Source: Tubulanus polymorphus
Taxonomy: Eukaryota > Nemertea > Palaeonemertea > Tubulaniformes > Tubulanidae
Assembly: GCF_964204645.1 (NCBI RefSeq)
Contig: NC_134034.1
Coordinates: 7,127,414 to 7,191,413 of the forward strand
Reading direction: 5' to 3'
Length of the DNA stretch: 64,000 bases
This document shows positions 23,018 to 34,652 of the stretch, piece after piece (the first letter of the stretch is position 1; each line of letters opens with the position of its first letter). Below the pieces are notes generated by a model, which searched no databases, was not told where the DNA came from, and saw nothing but the letters and a program-made list of their open reading frames with translations. A program made the translations under genes and the position numbers.

Positions 23018-23956
23018 ATGGAAGGAGGTAAAGTATATAAACATATTCCATACATCGATACACATGAAAATAATGATGGTTTATATTATGTAATACCTTG
23101 TAATATAGCTTTGATATTTGATCCTATTTTCAAAATTTATAAAACTAAACTAATAGAAATCGATAATAATAAAAGTGGTGTTGTTGATAATTTAAGTAAT
23201 GTAATACCTTCTACATCTTATAATGTAATACCTACTACATCTAATAATGTAATACCTACTACATCTAATAATGTAATACCTTCTACAACTAATAATGTAA
23301 TACCTACTACATCTAATAATGTAATACCTTCTACATCTAATAATGTAATACCTTCTACATCTAATAATGTAATACCTTCTACATCTAATAATGAAATAAT
23401 ATTAAATGTTAGTGAAAATAGAAATTATTGTGGATATTGTAATAGTGAATTTTCAAACGCTTCATCAAATTGGAATAAACATATGAATACAAGGGTACAT
23501 ATAAATAATGTTGTAGAACGTGTTGGTTTAAAAGAATTTATAGAACACCCATTTAGATATGTTACAAAGTTTGTTTCAAATCAAAAAGTAAATGGTAAAG
23601 AATTATATAAAGATTTATTATTAGCAACACCTTATAACGATGAATTAGATTTAACCGATGCTAATAATAAAGATTTATTAGGATCAAACACTGTAAATGA
23701 AATATTAGGAGCAAACACTAATAAAGATAATAATGAAGATATAGTTACTGATAAGCATATTGATATTAAAGATTCTATGAAACATAAAGTAGAAAATAAT
23801 GATAAATTTGATTGGATGAATAAGCATAACAATGAAACAACTATTGATGATGCGGTAAAAAGGATGAAGAATAAGTATAAAAATAATGAAGAATTAGAAG
23901 AAGATTCGGTAGAGAGTTTGAATAGATTGTTAGGGTCTGATAGTGAAAGTGATTAA
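23018..23956 (+). CDS. P2 zinc-finger protein with 8-aa tandem repeats (G), hypervariable slot
   Basis: An open 312-aa protein. N-terminal MEGGKVYKHIPYID is followed by about nine tandem NVIP(S/T)TSN units (23201-23395), a C2H2-type finger CGYCNSEFSNASSNWNKHM...H (residues about 140-165), and a long acidic C-terminus ending LLGSDSESD. It is the last gene of the capsid block. The genes at the same position in P1 and P3 also have repeats plus fingers but share almost no other sequence. The finger and acidic tail suggest nucleic-acid or regulatory binding; function unknown. Confidence 0.8.
   Translation: MEGGKVYKHIPYIDTHENNDGLYYVIPCNIALIFDPIFKIYKTKLIEIDNNKSGVVDNLSNVIPSTSYNVIPTTSNNVIPTTSNNVIPSTTNNVIPTTSNNVIPSTSNNVIPSTSNNVIPSTSNNEIILNVSENRNYCGYCNSEFSNASSNWNKHMNTRVHINNVVERVGLKEFIEHPFRYVTKFVSNQKVNGKELYKDLLLATPYNDELDLTDANNKDLLGSNTVNEILGANTNKDNNEDIVTDKHIDIKDSMKHKVENNDKFDWMNKHNNETTIDDAVKRMKNKYKNNEELEEDSVESLNRLLGSDSESD
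23201..23395 (+). repeat. 24-bp coding minisatellite in the zinc-finger gene
   Basis: Units of TCTAATAATGTAATACCT(T/A)CTACA, about eight in a row with few substitutions, keep the reading frame and encode an 8-aa repeat. Confidence 0.95.
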
Positions 23957-24542
23957 GATATTAATTATATTTAACACAAATAATGATAAAGGTTGAAAAT
24001 TGTAAAAATAATAGTAAATAAAAAAGGGGGTTTTAAGTATTTAAGGTATTTAAGGTATCTAATACATATCTAATACAATCTAATACAATCTAATACATAA
24101 AATATCTTATTTTATAAACTTATATTCATATGGAAATTGAAACCTCAGTAATAATAAATAACCTTTATTATTTTCAAACTTATTCATATATTAGTTGAAA
24201 AAATAAAAATAAATTGGTTGAAAATTGTATAAATAATATATTTATTTAAAAAAAGGGGGTTTTAAGTATTTAAGGTATCTAATAGGGGTATCAGGTATTA
24301 GGGTATCTAATAGGGGTATCAGGTATTAGGGTATCTAATAGGGGTATCAGGTATTAGGGTATCTAATAGGGTATCTACATAGGTATATTTTAAACATATT
24401 TCAATATTTATATTTGTATGAGTTAGATTTTTAAACATTAAAAGTGTTAGTAAAGTTTTATTGAAATAATTCATATATATTCATGAATAACATATAAATG
24501 AATAACTTCTAAAATCAATTTAGTAAAAAATATGTATAATAA
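23957..24542. repeat. P2 block junction: duplicated AT-rich spacer and 28-bp minisatellite
   Basis: Holds two copies of a segment with GGTTGAAAATTGTA and AAAAGGGGGTTTTAAGTATT (near 23991 and 24218), a TAATACAATC run, and a 28-bp unit (TCTAATAGGGGTATCAGGTA...) repeated 3.5 times at 24278-24375. Right of about 24390 the sequence becomes terminal-repeat interior, as upstream of HNH in P1. Left of that it resembles the reverse complement of the sequence downstream of the P1 ATPase. This is an inversion or recombination breakpoint. Confidence 0.8.
24107..24190 (-). pseudogene. ATP: P2 relic of packaging ATPase C-terminus
   Basis: The minus strand reads 27 codons plus stop, in one frame, matching the last residues of the ATPase: YMNK..NNKG..LLLRFQFPYEYKF. 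A complete ATPase end is also present at 29168 on the plus strand. The relic stands where the ATPase tail lies in the canonical layout (converging on the zinc-finger gene), so it marks the pre-inversion orientation. Confidence 0.85.
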
Positions 24543-25196
24543 ATGGAACCAGAACAACCACAAAGTATTAATATTACAAATAACGCTGGTGTTATAAACA
24601 TATACTACAAGAAGTGTTCTAAGTGTGAATTAGATAAATTAGCTTTAAGAGAATTTAGTAAGCGTAAGATTAGCAAAGATGGTTTTAAATATTGCTGCAA
24701 AACTTGCACTAAACTATATACCAAACAATATCGAGAAGATAATATAGAACATTATAATTATTATATGGCAGAATATATGAGAGAAAGATATCAAACAGAT
24801 CTTAATTTTTGATTGAAACAATGCTTAAGATCTAGATTAACACAATTATTCAACAAAGAAACACATTCAGAAACACTATCTATTTTATTGGGTTGTTCAG
24901 ATGAATTTTTCATATCATGGATAATATATCAATTCGATGATAAAATGAATATAGATAATTATGGTGAGTACTTTCATATTGATCATGTGTTGCCGATTTC
25001 TAAATTTAACATGAATGATGATTATAATAAGAAGCTAATATGGAGCTGGAAAAATTTAAGACCTTTAGAAAAGAAGGAAAACATAATTAAATCTAACAAA
25101 CTAGATTTACAGTTATATTTAGATCAATTGGATAAAGCAAAGACATTTGTTGAATTATGGAATTCAACACATAATGAAAAATACGTTGAAGCTTAA
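24543..25196 (+). pseudogene. P2 HNH endonuclease, one in-frame stop
   Basis: The same frame runs through the whole 218-codon gene except for TGA at 24810-24812, where P3 has AGA (Arg). The N-terminal CSKCELD...CCKTC and C-terminal HIDHVLPISKF and KNLRPL motifs are all present. The end EKYVEA differs from P3. Translation begins after TATGTATAATAAATG within terminal-repeat-derived sequence, although here the gene is internal because the block is inverted. Confidence 0.88.
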
Positions 25197-25635
25197 GCGC
25201 TTAGAAAACCGGTTACTCTCGATCTATGTCAAATCGCCTGTATGTAATTGTATTAGGTTGTTTACAAAAACATCCGTCGCACGTTATATTCAGTTGAATA
25301 GGGTGTATCTCATTTGAATATTGATCGAATGTGCTATTTCAGTTGAAAAGGATTAATCAATTATATTACAAAGGAACATCTGTTGCTTAGACAGACATTG
25401 CCTGGTATATTGAGCGCAGTCGCATTACAACATACGAACTGAACAGACGCAATATATAGAACGTATAAGATTTCTCTAGAAACACAATTAGGAGTTTACA
25501 GTTATAAATGTAAGTACTGTTTTTGTTGTTATTAAGACGCAGGGAAACGTTAAACATGTTTAAGTGCTGTAATTGATATTTGACAAATACAACTTCAAGT
25601 TAGTTTTATTCTACATTCTAGATATTTAGTAAAAA
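25197..25635. other. P2 spacer between HNH and DUF3102-like genes
   Basis: No gene. Moderately GC-richer than its surroundings and largely absent from P1, where the spacer is only about 110 bp. The last 100 bp (AAACATGTTTAAGTGCTGTAAT) match the P1 spacer before 3852 and probably hold the promoter. Confidence 0.6.
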
Positions 25636-26352
25636 ATGTCATACAGATCAAGAACTCCACCATCTACTCCAAATCTAACGCAAGAAAGTGAGGAGCCAGA
25701 ATGTATGGATGTCAACACGCCATCATCACAAGAAACTGTAATAGATATAGAAGAAAAAAATATCGAAAAACTCAGGAAACATATGGATTATTATAAACAT
25801 TTAGTGTCAATTTTGGACGAAGTAATTACAACCAAACAATCAAAGATACAAGAATTACCAAAAATACCAACGCCAAGTTTAAAAACATTATTAGGACTTA
25901 AAGAAAATATAATCAAATTGAGCGGTTATGGACTACACGAATATTTAAAATCAAAATTATTGGATCATAGAGATTTATCGAACTTTAGTGAAATAGACGT
26001 GCATTTATTTTCGGAAATTAGTGGATTTCTGATAAGCGAGTATGAAAAGTTGTTAACTAAACAAACAAATCATCTTTGGGATTTTATAATTTTTGGGAAT
26101 TCCTTGAATAAAGGGTTTGTTCTTTTTCATTCGACTCAAACTATAAATATTTCATGGGCTAATTGGGTTAAAGAAAATATACATATTAGTGTCGGGTATG
26201 AAAGAAAACTTAGAGGGATTGGGAAACTATATTCATTAAAAAAATTTCAATTATTGGGTTAACCATTTCCTACCGTTATTAATCATTTGGCAGAAATCGA
26301 AAAAATGTTTGAAAATTACCCCGAAATCAAAGAATTCTGGTCGGAATTATAA
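25636..26352 (+). pseudogene. P2 DUF3102-like protein, nearly complete
   Basis: Open for 208 codons, then one frameshift near 26255 before a tail ending PEIKEFWSEL. Layout: Ser/Thr-rich acidic N-terminus, coiled segment (NIEKLRKHMDYYKHLV), LLGLKE and LHEYLKSKLL helices, LWDFIIFG, then WANWVKENIHISVGYERKLRGIGKL. The last part resembles DUF3102-type modules (a WxxWL-(E/K)EN-x-G/I-(S)xxYxRKLR pattern) seen in phage and mobile-element proteins; DNA binding would be expected. The assignment is tentative. P1 carries a diverged copy; P3 lost it. Confidence 0.55.
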
Positions 26353-27022
26353 AATCCTGATGATGATTTGTTTGTTTAGTTAACAATTTTTCATACTATA
26401 TAGATTTTTTGTATTTGTATTATATTTACCCTAATTGCATTTTCTATTATTCTCAATTCAGCTATTGTTAATATCGCAGTGACAGATGTTGTATTGTACT
26501 TTATTGATTCCTGCATTCCACGATTACCTTACCGCTCCTCTCAGGAGCGGCTTGGAATGTGGAAATCGATAATGATTGTAGAATAAAATATATTTGTGTT
26601 TATGAAATAGTATTTCCACCAGTCGTTTCTTTGAATTTATTTTCAGTTTTAGGATTTATTATCGAGAATCCGAAATGACTTATCTGGACAGTTATAATTA
26701 CTGCTCCTAATAGATAGACAATAGTAGTGAGATATTAAATCCTAATTTAAATAAAATATAATAAAAAAACAATAACTTCAACTAGCTAGTGAATTCTATT
26801 ATATTTTTAATATTTTGTTATTTTTAATATTAATTTAATTTAATATTATTTTTCAAAAAGAGAATACTTTATATTTTGAATAGATTCAAATAGAAATTCT
26901 TTAAATTCAAATAGCTAGAATCAGTAGTCAATACTAGAATTCTTTAACTTTAACTATCTAGTATCATTTTATAATACTTATAATACTTATAATATTTTTC
27001 TTATTAAATTTCTTTAATATAA
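26353..27022. other. P2 spacer with conserved stem-loop
   Basis: No gene. It contains the stem-loop CCGCTCCT-CTC-AGGAGCGG near 26532-26550 in a block that is almost identical to P1 4965-5260. AT-rich tandem-like stretches follow (TTTAATATT; GAATTCTTTAACTTTAACTA). The end has the T-rich leader before ATG 27023. Confidence 0.7.
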
Positions 27023-27604
27023 ATGTCAAAGAAATCTAATAAGAATAGTATTGATATTGAAAAAACATTAGATGATTTGGGCATTAGTGATAATAAGGAT
27101 CCAGTTGTTTCTAATTCTATTCAAGTTAATAACAATATTGATTATGAATACTATTTATATTGTAAACACCATCTTGAGTTACTAATTGCTGGCGGGAAAT
27201 CTAAACAATTTTTAACTAAGACCATTACTTTTCAAGAACTAGACTCAATGAAACCCGATAAAGTAATAAAATATTTTAAGATTTATGAAGAAGCTAGATT
27301 AGCTAGAATAAATGATTCTATTTCAGATGGTATTGTCAAATGTTATTCTTTAGTTATGTAACCAGTTAATACCAATTGATGATGAAAATAAATCATATAG
27401 TGATTTGAAAAATGACTATTTATGACTGAATTACAAAAATGGGTTGGTTATGCTTCATTTCAATTAGGATCGGTTATGACATTAATTTCTACTGGCGTCA
27501 TAACATTTTCGAACATCAAACCTATGGAATATAAATCAGGTAAGAACGAAACAGATGTACTACAACCAAACGTCGAAACAGAAAATGAATCAGAACAAAA
27601 ATAA
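27023..27604 (+). pseudogene. P2 copy of the 202-aa conserved protein, broken
   Basis: Same protein as P1 5445-6053 and P3 53020-53628. The N-terminal half is open to 27361; a small insertion near 27348 and a four-base loss near 27421 break the frame before MTELQKWVGYASF. The 3' end has lost the codons that overlap the next gene. Confidence 0.85.
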
Positions 27605-27609
27605 AATAA

Positions 27610-27978
27610 ATGAGTGATGGAGTTAAAAAAAAGGTTAGATCCGAGAAACAAATTATATGGGCAAGAGAATTAGGTAAAAGATCTGCAGAATTAAAAAAAG
27701 CTAAGAAAAAGAAATTAACTGATATAAATGAATCACAGAAATTATCTGATATTGATTCAAATAATAATCCATCAGATTCTTCTAATGCTGGAAGTAATAA
27801 TACATTATATATTACAATTGGATTAGTAACAGTTATTATATTATCCGGTGTAATATATAAATCAAAATTCAAATCTGATGATAAAGATAATTCCAATGAT
27901 GATAAACCTATTATATCAGAAAATACGTCAAATCATAAAGCCATTGAAACTAAATCTAAATTATTATTAATGGATTAA
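27610..27978 (+). CDS. P2 small single-pass membrane protein
   Basis: An open 122-aa frame. Lys/Arg-rich N-terminus (KKKVRSEKQ; KKAKKKKL), Ser/Asn linker, one transmembrane span (LYITIGLVTVIILSGVIY, residues about 69-86), then an Asp/Lys tail ending KLLLMD. Homologues in P1 and P3 keep the same order. It precedes the integrase by six bases. Cytosolic basic region plus a single span suggests a membrane-anchored accessory protein; function unknown. Confidence 0.78.
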   Translation: MSDGVKKKVRSEKQIIWARELGKRSAELKKAKKKKLTDINESQKLSDIDSNNNPSDSSNAGSNNTLYITIGLVTVIILSGVIYKSKFKSDDKDNSNDDKPIISENTSNHKAIETKSKLLLMD

Positions 27979-27984
27979 AATAAG

Positions 27985-28563
27985 ATGAAAAAAGAACAAT
28001 ATTTAAGAGAGTTATATTATAACCCAGAAAGTGAAGTATCATATTCTAACGTTTCAGAATTATAGAATAAAATTAAATCTGATAATGAAAATGGTGCCGC
28101 ACGGCACCCACATGGTGATATAAAATATAGTGAACTAAGATTATGGTTACAAAATCAACCAACATATCAAATCCACAAGAAAATGGATAAAACTTATTTA
28201 ACAAGAAAAGTTATGGTTTCATATATCGATCAACAATGGCAAGCAGATTTAATTGACATGAAGAACTTAGAAGAATACAACAAAGGATATTTCTGGATAC
28301 TGAATGTTATAGACATATTCAGTAGATACGCATGGTCAATTCCATAAACTAGAAGATCTAAAGATGAAGAATTATTAGGTTACTTCTATGAACAAGAATT
28401 ATCACTTGTACCAAACCCAGATGAAATAGAATACAAAATAGAAAAAGTATTGAAAACAAAAACTCTTAAAGGAAAAAAGTATTCTTTGGTGAAATATAAA
28501 GTATATGATGATAAATTTAATGAATGGATTTTATCTAGTAAAATTAAAAGAATAAATGAATAA
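27985..28563 (+). pseudogene. INT: P2 integrase, catalytic core deleted
   Basis: The N-terminal part reaches SRYAWSIP (including the first Asp in WQADLIDM) and then jumps at about 28346 to the region before the chromodomain, deleting the segment with the second Asp and the Glu. TAG at codon 27 (28063-28065). An extra segment with the palindrome GGTGCCGCACGGCACC (28094) is shared with P3 but absent from P1. The chromodomain (KYKVYDDKFNEWI) remains. It ends overlapping the ATPase start. Confidence 0.9.
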
Positions 28564-29168
28564 AGATTTATTTATATTTGAACCGCATTATATGTTAGTT
28601 ACTGGAGTAACAAACTGTGGTAAAACACATTTCATATTAGATTTGTTAGAAACTATTTATAAGAATCATTTTGATAATATAATATTATTCTGTCCTACTT
28701 ATATAATGAATAAAACATATAATAGAGATATAGTTAAGATAAAAAAGTTTATTATATTAAATCCTAAAACAGTAAAAGAAAATTTAGATAATTGTATAAA
28801 AAATAGCAATTGACACTTATAAAGGATCAAAAACATTATCCATTGTAGATGATTGCGCAAATTTACATGATTCAAAAGTGAGAGAAAGTGAGTTATGTTA
28901 TTTAGCTTTCTCTGGAAGACATTTTGGGATAACAACATGGGTTTTAAATCAAAAATATAATTCAATTGTTAAAGACTTTAGGGAGAATATAAGATTTCTA
29001 GTTTTATTCTACAATAAAGATAGAAAATCTATGCAACAATCATTGGAAGAAAATCAAATTATACCTACTGAGTTAAATGATGAATATATGAATAAATTAA
29101 AGAATAATAAAGGTTCAAAATTATTACTGAGACTACAATTTCCCTATGAATATAAGTTTATAGAATAA
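28556..29168 (+). pseudogene. ATP: P2 packaging ATPase, one frameshift
   Basis: The most complete ATPase copy. Walker A is TGVTNCGKTHF (residues about 18-28). Walker B-like VDDCAN lies near 28846. A sensor or arginine-finger region SGRHFGITTWVLNQKYNSI follows. An extra A in the A-run at about 28798-28803 shifts frame between the two halves. The family (A32/FtsK-HerA) pumps DNA into preformed capsids. The length of about 204 residues is normal for Polinton ATPases. Confidence 0.92.
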
Positions 29169-29230
29169 CTATTTATATATCTATATATCTATTCTATAAG
29201 AGCTTACACTTACACTTTTTTATTGAATAA

Positions 29231-29298
<68 letters not shown>

Positions 29299-29330
29299 CC
29301 CTTCGACCTTTGGCCTGAAAGCCTATTACT
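29169..29330. repeat. P2 right terminal repeat, shortened
   Basis: Reverse complement of P2 left-end sequence: a CTATTCTATAAGAGCTTACAC box, a TA run (29231-29295), then TCGACCCTTCGACC and the outer arm ending GCCTATTACT. The inner palindrome arm and a 9-bp ACCCCTATT unit are missing. Confidence 0.85.
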
Positions 29331-29480
29331 CCTGTTCTCCTCTTAATAAATACCCTTGTTTTTAGTCAATATCTCACACCTGGCGATGATCTCTAGTGTG
29401 AGATCGAAACGCCATGTTCTTACATTTTAGATTATTTCAATAAATAATTCTCGATTTTAGATTTCTTTTAATTTTTAAAT
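29331..29480 (+). mobile_element. Penelope-like relic, 3' part after P2 insertion
   Basis: Begins with the duplicated CCTGTT and continues the sequence cut at 12290. It contains a short stem-loop GATCTC-TAGTGT-GAGATC followed by GAAACG (near 29382-29411), the type of 3' tail structure often seen in Penelope-like and LINE elements, and ends in AT-rich sequence. Confidence 0.6.
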
Positions 29481-32400
29481 AGTGGGTTTTACCTTACATC
29501 TGATAATATTATCATTTTTTATGCATGTTGCTTGCTAAAAGTCACGAATTATGTCATTTTATATGTAGGTACGCAGCTTAGTAAAAGTCACAGATTATTC
29601 AAGATGAATATTGATATGATATGATATGATTTATTTGCATAAAAGATTGTTACAGAGTTTACAAATGAATACACAATATATGGAAAACAATGTACCAATA
29701 AATTATGCGAGGAATTAGGGAAAGACAACACGGAAAATTTGAAATTTTTGAAACGATTTAAGCTTTTCAAAATCAGAATATTGAAGTATTTTATTAAATG
29801 TTGCTGTTAGCAAGGGGGACATTTACCTACAGGATATTTTTACCGGGGAGATATTTACTGGGGTATTTTTCCGAAAATAAACCATTTTAATGACAAAAAT
29901 AATCAAAAATCATGTTGACCTATACTTGAAAAAGTTGCAATTTATCTTCCAATTGAATTTTCATTAAATTATTGCCATGACATAAAGGCAATTTCGATCA
30001 ATCTTAAAACTTCAAAACTTATCACATTATACAAACAGATTTAGCTCGATGGTTATCGGTTAGAGTTTTATCGCTCATATATTTCATATCCTCAAAGAGC
30101 ATATTCAGAATATTTTAACTGCCCTGAAAACTATATAGCGTTTGCATACAGTTTTGCACTACTGTTTATACGCTGTTTATATTGTCACGTATCACTGCAA
30201 ATCTGAAGCATATGTCGCTATTTATAACAGGGAATCTGGCAAGCGAATCCAAACTGAAAAGAAGACGCTTTTGGAGAGTGCATGATCGCGGGGGGGGGGC
30301 AGACTTGAAATAAATGCCATTGAGTAATTCAGTAAAATGTTCCAGAATCTAGCTTTTGGAGAAAGGGCCACAGGTGCATAAGGCACAAAAGGCGTGTGGT
30401 CTTTGTGGTCTTTCTTAGTTGAAATTAGGAATGGTATATGCTCACAATTTCAGGCATGTTTTATGTAAAAAGGATAATAACGATTACAATAGATTCAATG
30501 AGGCTAAGATTATCTAATGTATGAAATGAAGGATAAAATCTATCTAAGCCCACGAACTGTTGAAGAATTTCAGAATGTAACGCTATGCAGAAATACGCCA
30601 ATAACGGTTTTACACTGGTATCCTTTAACAGCAGGCGATGAAAAACATTATGTTCAAGCGTCAGAAAAATGGATGAGGGCCTGGCCCCATGTCTCTGTAT
30701 TGTTCTCTGAATCCAAGAACGTCTATCGCACATTTGAGCCTAAACGTCTACTTTTACTTAGTAGCCACTTATGATTTGCGGTGATACGTGACAACATGAA
30801 CATATTGAGAAACTAGTGGAAAATTCTATACCCACAATATAGTTTGGGATATAGTTGTATTTTGAGTGTCTCAGTTAAGCTCTGAAGATAGTCTAACCAA
30901 TAAAAATCGAGATTGGAGTAAATAGTTTACAAATTGTCATTGGTTATGGAGTTTTACGATGAATCGAAATTTCCTTCTTTTTGTGGCGATATTAGTTTAA
31001 TGCAGAATTCGATTTTAACAAATGCAGCTATTTTCAAACATGTCTGCATTCATATTTTGATTTAATTTCTTAAATTAGAAGCGTAATCATAAATTCAGGC
31101 TAACCTCTCATTATTGAAATGGTGGTTTATTTTCAACGGGAGTCTGGATGTCTTTGCATCATAAATTTAGATGTGCATTTTGGAGTGTTCGAACCTCCCA
31201 TGATTTTATATTAATTTCGCTGAAATGTTGATTTAAAGAAATAAAATATGCCGTATCTATAATAGATTTATGTGGATCTATCAATGCATTCTAAAGAAAT
31301 CTTCCGAACTGAGGCCGAATTTAATAGAAATAAGAAATTTCGTATAGTATTCAAGATTTCATTTGGATTACGGTAACGGCTTTTGGTGATCTTCACCGTG
31401 AGGTGATGAATGAAGAAATACCGTGATAGAACTCTTAATATGATAACATGTGTTGAGATGAAACTGCAACGTTTTGACTGTTGACTAACAGCCATCATCC
31501 GGTGGAATGTATGTGACATTCCAGTGATTTGAGCTTTAAGTCAGATGAAAATCCGAACGTTGTTGCGGTTTAATTTTGATAATTAAATGTCATCGTATAA
31601 AATTTTATTGCAGAATTTCTTCATTTATCGGATTAGTGTTCTATTCGACTACTTCGGGTAATGTAGTCGTTTAGATAGAAAATTATTACTTGTCGCCACG
31701 GAAGGTATATGCAACCGTGTCAGTCGCTACGGGAGAGATTCTCTGTATATTGGCATCTTAAATCGGCACCTTTGTTGGTCATAGCCTGTATTCACTTACA
31801 ATCTAACGAATTGGTAACGTTATTCTTACCATGAATGCCTTTTTGTCGTAGAATGTGGTGCCACTGATATAAAAGTAGTTTTTATTCTACGATAATTTGA
31901 GAAAATGAGTTATATTGGAAAAAAAACTGCTAAAGTACCTAAAGTACTGCTAAATTCAGCGATTCATTGGCATTTTATTTCATTGGCATCTTCAAATAGA
32001 GTTTTGAGGTGCTAAGTTTATTACTATTAAGAGGTCATTATTTTTGGTGGTCAGTGCAGTTTGTTTATTCGTTCATCAATCACTGTCTCGTTAGCCAGTG
32101 TAATTCACCTGTTGACTGATAGCTGCTGCTGGGCTTTTGATAACCTATACAAACAATTTACTCAACAAAGTAGGAAAGCATGTGAAACTGAAATTTCAGC
32201 CTTGCATTCTTTTACTTAGACCAGAGGAGGTTTTTTATCAAATTGGAATAACTGATTTCAAAACTACGTGAACATCTCAACTGAATTTATTTCAGTATTT
32301 ATTCAATCAATAATGATAATTGTTAGGCTTATTCTCACTAGCATACCCTCAGTGAGTAATGGGTATTAGATTATAATATAATGCACTATTATTTTGATCT

Positions 32401-34080
32401 TATATTAGAAGTTGTAATATCATTTCAACCAAACTGTTTAACTATGAAATGAAATTTCGGTTAAGGTATCAATTCTAACAAGCATTAAAGGGTTCAATAT
32501 TCATAAACGAACAAGCAGAGAACAGCGTGACAAAGTGAACATCACATGGATTACTTAAAAATTGATTGTATCGAAATAAACAATAATTGTAGGTTAATTC
32601 TAAGTATTTTAGATACATTTTTTGGGAAAATTTTTTGTTGTCTTTCATCCAAGTAAAGAGATCTAAAGACATAATCCATTTCATGAACATATGATTTTAT
32701 TTGTATCTTCGTCTCTCATATATCCTTGAAGACAAATGAAGCCAAATTCAAAAAAGACAACTTCATTTCTACAGAATCAAAGATTTATGACAGTATGAAT
32801 GCACCAGCATGTTTTATAATCGCAAATATAAAACAAAAATCATAAAATTCTAAATTAGATCTGGCACAATACTTGTTTTAACGGATTTAATCCATAATGA
32901 TGTTATATAAATCAATAGTTTTCCTATTGGTTATTCCCATTTTGTTGAGCGTGATATAATTTAGGGGGTTCTTAGCAACTCAGAAACTAGGATTTCTATT
33001 GACAGAACTGTATTCAAATCATACAGAGTTCTGTATACAAAGCATATGGGGTTTAACAGTATCTTTGACCCTGTCACGTATCACTGCAAATCTTAAACAG
33101 ATGTGGCTATTTTGAACAGGAAATTACTGTGCCATCTCAAAATGGTCAATTTTTCACTAGTTGACTTTTAGAAACGATGTGTTTTGAGAGTAGCTATTGT
33201 GGTAGGAGTTACTATCACTAAGTCGCTGTTTACAATCGGTTGGTTACAGTCACATCTACTGCCAGTGTGCACTATCAAAATGCTAGCACACTAGCACATC
33301 AGATGTTTTACAACAGTCACTTTTCAGCAGTAGACTCTTTCAAACAGCTACTGTGGAAAACCAACTGAATTGAAAGGTAGACTATTTCGGCGTCATTTAT
33401 TTGTTATTTGTGATTACATCCAGCAGTCAAATGATTTCATTTCAATCGTTGCCTCAACTTACAATCGTCACGATTTTTTGTATATTTTTCTGTCATATCT
33501 GAAACTCGGGTCCCCAGGGCGAATCACAATTAAAGCCGTGAGACTACATCGGAGTACCGATGACGTAAGCCGAAAGTCGTTACCGCTCTCCGCAAAATAC
33601 ATTCGTTACCGTAATCCAACTGAATTTTTATAGAATATATGTAATGAAATTTATCAATGAATCGGTCAAATGAAACATTTTCTTTAGAATATGTAAAATA
33701 TGTAAAACGATTCAGTGATTCAGCGAAGTTCGGAACACCCCCCAAAAATGCACATCTGACTCCAATTCTATATAAATTGTCATCCGATTCTAGAAACGTT
33801 TTCGTATCAATCATGGCAATTGTGCAATATAAGTATAAGGCTCGCACTTAAACTTCTTTTAAACCCTTAATTCGGAATGTGTACGATGTACATTTCTAAC
33901 TGTTCAAGTCATTCCTCAATGATAGGAGACGTTTGACTGAAACACTTTTGGATTCCTCGTTAGTGAAAACTACAAATCAACCGACTGATATCGGACCAGC
34001 AATAACTTCAAAAACTGATCAAGTTAACTGACTGATCTTAATCTTGGATTAGTGAAAACTGCAAATATAATGCAGTGCAC
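29481..34080. other. E interior, right: no gene recognised
   Basis: About 4.6 kb without a supported gene. A segment starting GTCACGTATCACTGCAAATCT and continuing through CTATTT.GAACAGG occurs at about 30183 and 33074, so an internal repeat is present. A G homopolymer lies at 30291-30298. Short ORFs here lack family motifs and are interrupted by close stops. Confidence 0.6.
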
Positions 34081-34180
34081 CGACCTAGGTTACAATATTG
34101 TAGCCTCGGTCAGTGTATGCAGATAAATCCGCGCAAGTCAACCGACCTAGGTTACGATATTGTAGCCTCGGTCAGTGTTC
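34075..34180. repeat. E right subterminal palindromic boxes (two)
   Basis: Two copies of ACCGACCTAGGTTAC(A/G)ATA followed by TTGTAGCCTCGGTCAGTG, near 34079 and 34140. They are the reverse complement of the boxes near 7904 and 7965. Confidence 0.8.
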
Positions 34181-34251
34181 CACTGATAAATCATACATTT
34201 GCCTCAACCTAGTCTGCCAGGTTACTTATTGCTTTGTCTTTATCCTGACCC

Positions 34252-34331
34252 AATCATAACCGTATTTCTTTTTTCAGCTTTACAACTGATTCCACGAATT
34301 TAATAATTCCATTTTCGAATAATAATGTGTT
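34252..34331. repeat. E right terminal inverted repeat
   Basis: Ends CGAATAATAATGTGTT, followed by TATA (34332-34335), the duplicated target. Confidence 0.88.
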
Positions 34332-34335
34332 TATA

Positions 34336-34652
34336 GATGATTGTGCAAATTTACATGATTCAAAAGTGAGAGAGAGTTATGTTATCTAGCTTTCTCTGGG
34401 AGGCATTTTGGGATAACAACATGGGTTTTAAATCAAAAATATAATTCAATTGTTAAAGACTTTAGGGAGAATATAAGATTTCTAGTTTTATTTTGTAACA
34501 AAGATAAAAAATCTATGCAACAATCATTAGAAGAAAATCTAATTATACCTACTGAATTACATGATGAATATATGAATAAATTAAAGAACAATAAAGGTTC
34601 CAAATTATTACTGAGGCTTCAATTTCCATATGAATATAAATTTATAAAATAA
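34336..34652 (+). pseudogene. ATP: P1 packaging ATPase, 3' part after element E
   Basis: Continues the gene cut at 7746: GATGATTGTGCAAAT encodes the Walker B-like DDCAN. A frame change near 34374 (a four-base loss in the SELCY region relative to P2) precedes AFSGRHFGITTWVLNQKYN. It ends QFPYEYKFIK with TAA at 34650-34652. Converges on the zinc-finger gene of the opposite block. Confidence 0.92.

Noticed and set aside
23201-24375. CRISPR-like regular repeats in P2
   Set aside because: The 24-bp and 28-bp units are contiguous without unique spacers, one set is in-frame coding, and the setting is a eukaryotic genome.
30517-30774. 85-aa ORF in element E with a plausible composition
   Set aside because: No family recognised, an overlapping ORF of similar length lies on the other strand, and there is no flanking gene structure.
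33370-33851. Pair of overlapping ORFs on opposite strands
   Set aside because: Short, antisense to each other, no motifs; likely chance.
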